Source of the DNA: Sorangium cellulosum
GTDB taxonomy: Bacteria; Myxococcota_A; Polyangia; Polyangiales; Polyangiaceae
DNA: 64,000 bases
Direction: 5' to 3'
NCBI RefSeq assembly: GCF_004135735.1
Contig: NZ_CP012670.1
Span: 5,782,501 to 5,846,500, forward strand
In this document: piece by piece, positions 47,701 to 57,100 of the stretch
Layout of the letters: each line of letters starts with the position of its first letter
How positions within the stretch are numbered: the first letter of the stretch is position 1
Notes under the pieces: generated by a model
Databases searched by the model: none
What the model was told of the DNA's origin: nothing
The model's input: the letters and a program-made list of their open reading frames with translations, nothing else
Position numbers and translations under genes: made by a program

Positions 47701-50700
47701 TCCTCGAACGTGGTGCGCAGCGGGTCGTGGCGGCGGACCACCGCGGCGAAGCTGCGCTCGAGCCGGGCCACGTCGAGCGGCCCGAGCAGGCGCACCGCCG
47801 CCGGGACGTTGTAGGACGCCGCGGTCTCCTCGAGCGCCGCGAGGAACCACAGGCGCTCCTGCGCGAAGGAGAGCGGCGGCGGGCCGCTCCGCGGCGCGGC
47901 GACGAGCGGCGGCGCCGGGGGGGCCAGGGGGCCTCGCCGGGCCGCCTCGACGGCGCGCGCCTGGGCGGCCACCGTCGGCGTCTCGAAGAGCGCGCGCAGC
48001 GGGAGCTCGACGTCGAGCACGCGGCGCACGCGCGAGAGGACCTGCGTCAGCAGCAGCGAGTGGCCGCCGAGGTCGAAGAACGAGTCCTCCACGGAGACCC
48101 GCTCCACGCCCAGCACCTCGGCCCAGATCCCGGCGAGCAGCTCCTCGGTCGCCGTGCGCGGCCCGACGTGGCGCCGCGCGTCGCCGGACCCGGGGGCGGG
48201 CAGCGCGCGCCGGTCGACCTTGCCGTTCGCCGTGCGGGGGAGCGCCGGCAGGAGCACGAAGGCCGACGGCACCATGTACTCGGGCAGGCGCTCCGCGAGC
48301 CACGCGCGCAGCGCCTCCGCGGGCGGCGCTGGAGCGCCCGCGGCCACGTCAGCGCAAGCGGCCGCGTAGGCGACCAGCCGCCGCACGCCCGGCCGGTCCT
48401 CGCGGACGAGCACCGCGGCCTCCCGCACGGCGGGGTGCTCGGCGAGCCGCGCCTCGATCTCGCCGAGCTCGATGCGGTAGCCCCGCAGCTTGACCTGGTG
48501 GTCCCGCCGCCCGGCGAACTCGATGGTGCCGTCGTCGCGGTAGCGACCGAGATCCCCGGTCCGGTAGAGCCTCCGCCCCGGCGCCTGGCTGAAGGGGTCG
48601 GGCAGGAACGCGGCGGCGGTCCGGCCCGGCTCGCCCAGGTAGCCGCGCCCGACGCCGACGCCGCCCACGTAGAGCTCGCCGGTCACGCCGACCGGCGACG
48701 GGGCGAGCAGGCGATCCAGGACGTAGAGCCGCAGGCCGTCCACCGGCCGCCCGATCGGGACCTGCGCCTCGTTCGACGCCGGCGGCGCGGTGATCGCGTG
48801 CAGCGCCACGTCGTCCGAGCACTCCGCGGGCCCGTAGGCGTTCATGAGGGGCACCGCCGGGTAGCGGTCGAGCCACGCCGCGGCGAGCGCGGCGGGGAGC
48901 GCCTCGCCGGTCGGCAGGATCCAGCGCAGCCGCCCGAGGGCCGGCGGCGCGGGGCGCTCGAGGGCCGCGTCCAGCATGCCCTGGAGCACGGCGGGGACGA
49001 CCTCGGCGACGGCGATCCCCCGGCGCTCGATGTGGTCGAGCAGGCGGCCCGGATCGCGCGTGATCTCGTCGGGCACGATGTCGACTGTGCCGCCGAAGAG
49101 CAGGGCCGTGAGGAGCTGCCAGACCGAGATGTCGAAGCACGGCGACGCCGTCTGCGCGATGACGTCGCCCGCCGCGAGGCCGAGCCGCGGGATCTTGCTC
49201 AGCATGTTGTTGAGCATCCCGCGCCGCTCGACCATCGCGCCCTTGGGTGCCCCGGTGGAGCCGCTCGTGGTGATGACGTAGGCGAGGTGCCCCGGTCCGC
49301 CGCGCTCCTCCGGGTCCTCGTCGGACGAGGCCTCGTCGAGGGCGCGCTCGATGGTGGCGATCGCCGGCCGGCGCGCCTCGGGCAGCGACGCGATGGCGCT
49401 CTCCAGGGCGCCGCGGTGCCGCTCGCGCGTCAGCACGACGCGGGGCGCGCTCGACGCGAGGATCTGCGCCACGCGCTCGGCCGGGTAGGCGGGGTCGATC
49501 GGCACGTAGGCCCCGCCCGCCTTGAACACGGCGAGGATCATGGTGAGCAGCGGGATGCCCCGGTCGTCGAGCAGCGCCACCCGCTGCTCGGGACCGACGC
49601 CGCGCGCGCGCAGCGCGTGCGCCGCGCGGTTCGCGTCGCGGTTCAGCGCGGCGTAGGTCAGCCGCGCGTCCCCGCAGGTCACGGCGACGGCCTCGGGCGT
49701 CCGCGCGACCTGGGCGCGGAAGCGCGCGGCGTAGGACGAGAGATCCTCCTCGACGGCGGGCGTCGTGTTCCACGCGACGAGCGCCTGCGCCCGCTCGGCC
49801 GGCGTGAGCAGCGGCAGCTCGCCGAGGCGCGCGCCGGGCCGCGCGGCCATGCCCTCGAGGAGGGCGCGGAGGTGCCCGAGCAGGCGCGCGGCGAGCTCGG
49901 GCCGGACGCGCGACCTGTCGTAGGAGAGCTTGAGGGGCAGCTCGGCGTCGGGCCACGACATGAGCGTGAGCGGGTAGTTCGTGTGGACGCGGTCGCGGAC
50001 GCCCCCGACCCGGAAGACGATGCGCCCCTCGCGGAGCGCGGGGTCGACCGGCGCGTTCTCGAACACGAGGAGGCTCTGGAACAGCGGCTGTCCGCGCTCG
50101 ATCTCGCTCCAGCGCTGGATGTCCACGAGCGGCGTGTGCTCGTGCTGCCGCAGCTTCAGGTTCTGATCGAGCAGCGCGGCGAGCCAAGGCAGCAGCGGCC
50201 TGTCCGCGGGGACCGGGACGCGCAGGGGCAGCGTGTTGATGAAGAGGCCCAGGATGGACTCGACCCCTGGCAGCTCCGGCGGGCGCCCGGCGACGGTGAC
50301 GCCGAAGAGCACCTCGGGCTCGCCGCTGTAATGGCTGAGGAGCAGGGCCCAGGCGCCCTGCACGATCGTGTTGAGCGTGAGGCGATGGCGCTGCGCGAGC
50401 GCGCGCAGCGCGGCCGTGGGCGCCGCGCCGAGCCGGCGCTCGAGGTCGTCGATCTCGGCGTGATCCGCGGCCGCCGCGCCCTCGGCGCGCTCCTCGAACC
50501 CGAGCGGCGTCGGGGCCCCGAAGCCCTCGAGGGCGCCCCGCCAGAACGCCTCCGCGGCCTTCACGTCCCGCCGCCCGAGCCAGTCGATGTAATCGCGGTA
50601 GGGGCGCGCGGGCGGGGGGCGCGACGCGTCGCCCCGGACCAGCGCCTCGTAGTGAGCGAGGAAGTCCATCATCAGGAGCGACGTGCACCACTCGTCGAGG

Positions 50701-51152
50701 AGGATGTGGTGGAAGCTGTGAATCAGCTCGTAGGTCCGGTCGCCCAGCCGGACGAGGCGCAGGCGCATCACCGGCGCCTTGCCGAAGTCGAGCCCTCGGT
50801 CGAGCTCGTCGCGGAGCTCCGCCGCGATGCGCGCCTCCTGCGCCTCTCCGGTGAGGCCCCGGTAGTCGAGCACCTGAAACGGCAGCTCCACGGACTTGTG
50901 GACGACCTGGAGCGGGCGCTTCTGGCTCCTCCAGACGAAGGAGGTGCGCAGGATCGCGTGCCGCGCCACCACCTCTCGAAAGCCCCGCTCGAACGCGTCG
51001 AGCTGCAGATCGCCCTCGATGCGATAGCGGTTCTGCATGAGGTAGACGCCCGAGGACGGGCGGAGCAGCGTGTGGAACAGCATCCCCTCCTGCATGGGTG
51101 AGAGGGGATAGACGCCTTCGATGTTGGCAGAGGGATCAGGCTTGGTAGACAC
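44730..51152 (-). CDS. NRPS C-A-T-C-T-E, second module lacks an A domain
   Basis: The 2140-residue synthetase. Module 1: C (HHILLDEW, ~152, Gly of HHxxxDG replaced by Glu), A (TTSGSTGAPKGAM, ~627; by-eye code DIWELTADD(K)) and T (GGHSLLLTQ, ~1027). The acidic code suggests a basic residue; it resembles, from memory, Dab codes of pyoverdine synthetases, and a Dab aminotransferase closes the operon. Module 2: intact C (HHIVSDGWS, ~1227), then only ~70 residues of Pro/Ala-rich linker (LPEAPAPALPEAAAPALPEP) before T (GGDSILSLQ, ~1609) and an epimerisation domain (HHLVVDGVSW, ~1809; VGWFTSAYPVLLE; FNYLGQWD). No A domain lies between C and T. A 15-bp tandem repeat encodes GEGPAGEGPAGEG between T and E. 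The second carrier must be loaded in trans, skipped, or the DNA has lost an A domain. Confidence 0.93.
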   Translation of the reverse strand: MSTKPDPSANIEGVYPLSPMQEGMLFHTLLRPSSGVYLMQNRYRIEGDLQLDAFERGFREVVARHAILRTSFVWRSQKRPLQVVHKSVELPFQVLDYRGLTGEAQEARIAAELRDELDRGLDFGKAPVMRLRLVRLGDRTYELIHSFHHILLDEWCTSLLMMDFLAHYEALVRGDASRPPPARPYRDYIDWLGRRDVKAAEAFWRGALEGFGAPTPLGFEERAEGAAAADHAEIDDLERRLGAAPTAALRALAQRHRLTLNTIVQGAWALLLSHYSGEPEVLFGVTVAGRPPELPGVESILGLFINTLPLRVPVPADRPLLPWLAALLDQNLKLRQHEHTPLVDIQRWSEIERGQPLFQSLLVFENAPVDPALREGRIVFRVGGVRDRVHTNYPLTLMSWPDAELPLKLSYDRSRVRPELAARLLGHLRALLEGMAARPGARLGELPLLTPAERAQALVAWNTTPAVEEDLSSYAARFRAQVARTPEAVAVTCGDARLTYAALNRDANRAAHALRARGVGPEQRVALLDDRGIPLLTMILAVFKAGGAYVPIDPAYPAERVAQILASSAPRVVLTRERHRGALESAIASLPEARRPAIATIERALDEASSDEDPEERGGPGHLAYVITTSGSTGAPKGAMVERRGMLNNMLSKIPRLGLAAGDVIAQTASPCFDISVWQLLTALLFGGTVDIVPDEITRDPGRLLDHIERRGIAVAEVVPAVLQGMLDAALERPAPPALGRLRWILPTGEALPAALAAAWLDRYPAVPLMNAYGPAECSDDVALHAITAPPASNEAQVPIGRPVDGLRLYVLDRLLAPSPVGVTGELYVGGVGVGRGYLGEPGRTAAAFLPDPFSQAPGRRLYRTGDLGRYRDDGTIEFAGRRDHQVKLRGYRIELGEIEARLAEHPAVREAAVLVREDRPGVRRLVAYAAACADVAAGAPAPPAEALRAWLAERLPEYMVPSAFVLLPALPRTANGKVDRRALPAPGSGDARRHVGPRTATEELLAGIWAEVLGVERVSVEDSFFDLGGHSLLLTQVLSRVRRVLDVELPLRALFETPTVAAQARAVEAARRGPLAPPAPPLVAAPRSGPPPLSFAQERLWFLAALEETAASYNVPAAVRLLGPLDVARLERSFAAVVRRHDPLRTTFEERDGRAVAVVHAERPVALALGDVRGAPGEAREAEALRRLEEEARRPFDLRGGPLLRIALVRLGEREHLLLVVLHHIVSDGWSMNVLVREVAELYAADAEGRAAALPALPIQYADYASWQRAWLAGAALDQHLAHFRQRLSAEPPVLRLPTDRPRPAARTYRGARHHFALPRELSAALGALARGQGVTAFMLLLAAFQALIARRSGQTDFCVGTPIAGRTRVELEDLIGLFVNTLVLRADLAGDPRFTDLLARTREEVLAAQAHQDLPFEQLVKALRPARDLGSTPLFQVMFSLQEASRRALPLADLELRPVEVDPGSAQFDLSLHMATAPEGLSGSFEYSTELFEAPTIRRMADDLRALLEAIVARPTARLGELPLPEAPAPALPEAAAPALPEPPEAAERAGAALEVAPPPGAGGAPRAAAQDAAPATDVEAELARIWAAVLGRERVGRHDNFFELGGDSILSLQVVSRAKQAGLRLTARQMFQHQTLAALAAAAGVASAAASAGEGPAGEGPAGEGSATGDVPLTPIQRRFFARDLPNPHHWNQALLLTVAEPLDWPALQAAVQALVGHHDALRLRYVPEGGGYRQTHAPGEPEAVAHRADLSRVPEADLPRAIEAHASRWQASLDLTAGPVLRVVGFDLGAGRPGRLLLAAHHLVVDGVSWRILLDDLQTAYDQARRGAPAALPDRTTSFKRWAERLEAAAQGAALQEEAAYWLGLPWDRVAPLPVDTPAGDRAEVAMATLKAGLSGAETRSLLEAVSDAYRTRVDELLLAGLALALARWTGQGVAAIEVEGHGREALDGEDLDLSRTVGWFTSAYPVLLEVAGDAAPGDAVKAVKEQLRRVPRRGLPYGAVRELGAGAIADRLRRLPTPGVAFNYLGQWDQVVGAGARFSLAAESPGAEHDPRSPLAYEIEIDAAVYDGRLEATFRYSAARCRQETVAALGALWRDALRELIAHCLSPEAGGYTPSDFTDVALAPDELDSILEALD

Positions 51153-51155
51153 GGT

Positions 51156-54100
51156 TCACCTTTGGAGCTCGTCCAGGAGATCGCTCCACTCTTCCGCGGA
51201 GAGGCCGGCATCAGGGGTCTCGGGGGCGGGCGGCGGCGCGGGCGGCGCCTCCACGGGCGCGGCCTCCACGGTGAGCCGCGCCGCGGCCTCGGCGACGGTC
51301 GGGTGCTCGAACAGCAGCTTGGGCGAGAGGCGCAGCCCCCGCCGGGCGGCGCGCGCGATGACCTGCAACGTCACGATCGAGTCGCCGCCCAGCTCGAAGA
51401 AGTCGTCCTCGACGCCGACCTCTGCGCGGTGCAGCACCTCGGCCCAGACCTCCGCGAGGATCCGCTCCGCCTCGGTCCGGGGCGCGACGTAGGGGCGATG
51501 GCCGAGCGCCGCCGCCTCCGGCGCGGGCAGGGCGCGGCGGTCGACCTTGCCGTTCGGGGAGAGCGGCAGCCGCTCCAGCACGACGATCGGCGCAGGCACC
51601 ATGTACGCCGGGAGCGCCTCGCCGACCCACCCGCGCAGCGCCTCCGGCTCGGGCGCGGCGCCGCCGTGGCCGGCCACGTAGGCGACGAGGCGCTTGCCGC
51701 CGTGCGCCTCGTCGCGCGCGACCACGACGGCCTCCTGGACCTCCGGGTGCTGGAGCAGGCGCGCCTCGATCTCGCCGAGCTCGACGCGCAGGCCGCGGAT
51801 CTTGACCTGGTGGTCGAGGCGGCCGAGGAACTCGATGGCGCCGTCGGGCCTGTGGCGCGCCAGATCCCCTGTCCGGTACAGCCGCCCTCCGGGCGCGGCG
51901 CCGAACGGATCGGGCACGAAGCGCTCGGCGGTCAGGTCGGGCCTCCGGTGATAGCCGCGCGCGAGGCCGACGCCGCCGATGTGGAGCTCGCCGGCGACGC
52001 CGGCCGGCACCGGCTGACCGTGGCGGTCGAGCAGGTAGATCTGCGTGTTGGCGATCGGGTGTCCGATGGGCACCGAGGCCGAGGTGTCGCCTGGCCGGCA
52101 GGCCCAGGACGTCACATCGATGGAGGCCTCGGTCGGGCCATAGAGGTTGTGGAGCTCGGCCCCCGAGAGCCGCTCGAAGAACCGCCGCGCGAGCTCCGAA
52201 GGCAGCCCCTCGCCGCTGCAGATGACCCGCCGGAGCGAGGCGCACGAGGCGACGCCGGGCGTCTCCAGGAACGCCTGGAGCATGGGCGGGACGAAGTGCA
52301 GCGTGGTGACGTCGTGCCGCGTGATGAGCTCCACGAGCCGCTCGCCGTCGCGGTGGTCGCCGGGCCTCGCGACGACGAGGCAGGCGCCCGTCATCAGGGG
52401 CCAGAAGAGCTCCCAGACCGAGACGTCGAAGCTGAAGGGCGTCTTCTGGAGCACCCGGTCTCCGGCGGTGAGCCCGTAGCGCTCCTGCATCCACTGGAGC
52501 CGGTTGAGCAGGCCCCGGTGGCTGTTGCCGGCGCCCTTGGGCCGCCCAGTCGAGCCCGAGGTGTAGATGGTGTACGCGAGGCTGTCCGGCGACAGCGGGG
52601 TCGCGAGGTTGCCTGTCGGCTCCCGGTCGATCTCGGCGCGATCCGCGTCCAGACACAGCACGTCGGCGCCGTGCGCCGGCAGGCGCGACGCCACGGGCCA
52701 CTGGCTGAGCAGGACCTGTGCCCCCGCGTCCTCGAGCATGAAGGCGACGCGGTCCGCGGGATACTCCGGGTCGATCGGCACGTAGGCGCCGCCGGCCTTG
52801 AGGACGCCGAGCAGCCCGACGACCAGCTCGACCGAGCGCTCCGCGGCGACGGCCACGAGCACGTCGGGGCCGACGCCGCGGCGCCGGAGGGCGTGCGCGA
52901 CCTGGTTGGCGCGCGCGTCGAGCTCTCGATAGCTCAGCCGCTGCTCGCCGAAGACGAGGGCCACGGCGTCCGGCGCCCGCTCGGCCTCTGCCTCGAACAG
53001 CTCGTGCACGAGCCGCTCGCCCGGATACGCCCGCTCCGTCGCGTTCCACGCCGTCACGACGCGCCGGCGCTCGGGCTCGCCGAGGAGCGACAGCTCCCCC
53101 ACCCGCGCCTCCGGGCGGCTGACGAGCTGCCTCAGCGCCGCCTCCACGAGGCCGAGCAGGCGGGACGCGGTCTCGTCGTCGAACCGCCGCCGGTCGTAGG
53201 ACAGGCGGAGCTCGAGCTGCTCGCCCGGCAGGACGGCCAGGGTGAGCGGGTAGTTGGTCTGGTCCGCGAACGCGACGTCGCGGACCCCGAGCTCGGCCAG
53301 CCCCTCCTGGGTCCGGGGATCGGTGGGGTAGTTCTCGAAGACGAGCAGGCTCTCGAAGAGCGGCTGTCCCGCCGGGATCGCGCTGAAGGCGCGCGCCTGG
53401 GCCAGCGGCGTGTGCTCGTGCGGGCCGAGCTCGGTGGTCGTCCTCAGGAGATCGCGCAGCCACGCGGCGACGGTGGCGGCCTGCGGGACGGCCACGCGCA
53501 GCGGCAGGGTGTTGATGAAGAGCCCCACCATGGCGTCGACGCTGGCGAGCGGGGCCGATCGCCCGGCCACCGTGATGCCGAAGAGCACGTCGTCGCTCCG
53601 GGCAGCCCGGCTGAGCAGCAGCGCCCACGCGGCCTGGACGAGCGTGCTCGCCGTCACGCGGTGCTGCTGCGCGAAGCGCTGGAGGCGCGCCGTGGCCGAT
53701 CCCGACAGCGCGATCATCCTCGCCCCGTGGCCGCCGGCCCCCTCGGCCGACGCCTCGCGCGGCGCGCGCTCCAGGGGCAGCGGCGTCGCCGCGCGGAAGC
53801 CCGCGAGGGCGCCCCGCCAGAACGGCTCCTCCGCGCCCGCGTCCCGCCCGCGCAGCCAGGCGATGTACTCGCGGTAAGGCCGGCGGGCCGGCAGCGCGAT
53901 CGGCCGGCCGGCGCGCAGGGCGTCGTAGGCCGCGAAGGCGTCCTGCAGCACCAGGGACGCCGCCCACCCGTCGAGGAGGAGGTGATGGTGGCTCCAGAGC
54001 ACGTGGTGGGCCTCGTCGCCCACGCGCGCGAGCCACAGGCGCATCAGCGGGCCCCGGGCCAGATCGAAGCCGCGCGCGCGATCCGCTTCGACGAGGGCGG

Positions 54101-57100
54101 CGATCCTCGCGCGCTGCGCCTCGGCCCCGGCGCCGCGGAGGTCCTCGATCGCGAGCTCCACCGGCCCCATCGACCCCGCGCGCCGCACGATCTGGAGCGG
54201 CTCGTCGGCGCCCTCCCACGCGAAGGTCGTGCGCAGGACGCCGTGGTGCAGGGCGACGGCCTCCCAGGCCCGGCGGAACGCGTCGACGTCGAGCGCCCCC
54301 TCCAGCCGGCACGTCACCTGCTCGACGTAGACGCCGGAGCCGGGCTCCCACAGGCTGTGGAAGAGCAGCCCCTGCTGGAGCGGGCTCAGGGGATAGACGT
54401 CCTCGACGTCGCGGCCGGGCGGCAGCAGGCGGTCCAGCCTGGCCTGGTCGAGCCGCGCCAGGGGGAAGTCCGAGGGCGTGTACCCCCCGCTGTCCGGCGC
54501 GAGGCAGTGCGCGACGAGGGCGCGCAGCCGCGCCGCGAAATCCTCGCTGAGCCGCGCCATGGTCCCGGGCCGGTAGCGGGCGCCGCTGTAGCTCCACATC
54601 ACGCGGAGGCGCCCGCCGACGATGGCCGCGTCGACCTCCAGCTCGTAGGCTCGCGGCGTGCGCGGATCGTGGTCGCGCCCGACGTCGCCCTCGGCGTGCG
54701 CGAACAGCGGGCTCGACGCGAAGAGGTCGTCCCACTGCCCGAGGTAGTTGAAGCTCACCTGCGGCGCCGCGTGCTCCCGGAGCCGCGCCGCGCGCTCGCC
54801 CTCGCCGAGGTACCGGAGCACGCCGTACGTGGCGCCGCCCCGGGGCACGGCGCGGAGCTGCTCCTTCGTCGCCTTGAGCGCGCCGCCGGGCGCCGCGTCG
54901 GCCGGGACCTCCAGCCGGACGGGGTAGATGCTCGTGAACCACCCGACCGTCCGCGAGAGATCCACGTCGTCGAGCGCGTCGCGCCCGTGGCCTTCCAGGT
55001 CGATGCGGACGGCCGGATCGCCCGTCCACCGCGCGAGCGCCCCGGCGAAGGCCGCGAGCAGGATCTCGTCCACGCGCATCCGGTACGCGGGCGTCGCCTG
55101 CAGCAGCGCGCGCGTGTCCTCGGCGCCGAGGAGCTGGATCAACGAGACGGTCTCCGCCTCGAGCGACCCGCCGGCCGGATCGTCCGCGGGCAGCGCCGCC
55201 GTGGGGCGGCTCGCGGCGAGCCACGCCTCGGCCTGCTGCGCCACGTCCTCGGATCGGGCGTGCGCGCACAGGCGCCGGGCCCACGCGCCGAAGGAGACGC
55301 TCTCGTCCGGGAGCCGGATCGCCTCGCCGCCGTCGTGCTGCTGGGTTGCGGTCTGGAGATCCTCGATCAGGATCCGCCAGGAGACCGCGTCGACCACGAG
55401 GTGGTGCGCGATGAGGAGGAGGCGGCCCGGGCGGTCCGGGCCCAGGTCGAACAGCACCGCGCGGAGGAGCGGCCCCTCGGTCAGGTGGAGCTGCGCCTGG
55501 TGCTCCCCGGCTGCCCTGGCCAGCGCCTCGGCCTGCGCCCCGGCGGGGAGGTCCGACAGGTCGACCCGCGCGACCGCCGCGCCGGCCGAGCCCGCGTAGC
55601 GCTGGCGCCATCCGCCCGCCCCGCGCGTGAACCGCAGCCGCAGCGCGCCGTGATGCTCGGCCGTGGCCCGGACCGCGGCCGTGAGCGCCTCCACGGAGAT
55701 CCGCCGCCGCAGCTCGAGCAGCACGGTCTGGTTCCAGTGGTGCGGGTTCGGCCCGCCGAGCTCGAAGAACCAGCGCTGGATCGGCGTGAGCGGCGCGTCG
55801 CCGGCGGCCGGCGCCGCCGCGACCGGCGCCGGGGCCGACGCCGCCGCCGCGGCCAGATCGGCGATGGTCTGGTGCTGGAAGATCTGCCGGGGCGTGAGCG
55901 AGAGGCCCGCGGCCCGCGCGCGGGAGACGACCTGGAGCGCGAGGATCGAGTCGCCGCCGAGCTCGAAGAAGTTCTCCTGGACCCCGACCGCCGGCCGCCC
56001 CAGCAGCTCCGCCCAGATCCCCGCGAGCGCCGCCTCGGCCTCCGTGCGCGGCGCTGCGGCCTCGCCGCTCGGCGCGGCAGGCAGAGGCAGCGCGCGCCGG
56101 TCGATCTTGCCGTACGGCGTGTGGGGCAGCTCCTCCAGCACCACGAACGCCGAGGGCACCATGTAGTCCGGCACCTGCGCCTTGAGCGCGCGCCGGAGCT
56201 CCTCCGGCGAGACGTCCGCGCCGGCCGCGACGTACGCCACGAGGCGCCGCTCCTCCGGCCGGTCCTGCCGCACGATCACGACCGCCTCGCGCACGCCGGG
56301 CTGCTCGCCGAGCCGCGCCTCGATCTCGCCGGGCTCGATCCGGAAGCCGCGCAGCTTCACCTGGTGATCCACGCGGCCGGCGAACTCGAGCTGCCCGTCC
56401 GCGCGCCACCGCGCCCGGTCCCCGGTCCGGTAGAGCCGCTCTCCGGGCCGGTCCGCGAACGGATCGGGGACGAAGCGCTCCGCGGTCAGATCCGGGCGCG
56501 CCCAGTACCCGCGCGCGAGCCCCTGGCCGCCGAGGTACAGCTCTCCGACGACGCCGACCGGCACCGGCTGCCCGGCGGGATCGAGCACGTACGCGCGCGT
56601 GTTCGCGAGCGGCCGGCCGATGGCGACCGCCCACGCGTCGCGCGGGTCCGCGGCGGCCGACAGGTGGCTCACCGTGGCGGTCACGGTGGTCTCGGTCGGG
56701 CCGTAGGCGTTCAGCAGGCGGACGCGCGCGGCCTCGGGCGACGCGCGCCAGGCGCTCACCCGCTCGGGCAAGGCCGCCTCGCCGGTGATGACGATCTGCC
56801 GGAGGCACGGCGGCAGCGCCGCGCCCTCGCCGAGCCCCGCGACGATGCGGTGCCAGTACATGGTCGGCAGCACCGCCGAGGTCACGCCCCACGCGCCGCA
56901 CGCCGCGAGGAACCCGGGCACGGACTCGAGCATCGCCTCGGTGCGCAGCACGAGCGTCGCGCCCCGCGCGAGGCACGGGAAGATCTCCTCCGCGCTCGCG
57001 TCGAAGCTCAGCGACGCGAACTGCAGCACCCGGTCGCGCGGCGAGATCTCGTAGACCCCCGCCGCGACGTCGACGAAGCTCGCGATCGCCCGGTGCGGGA

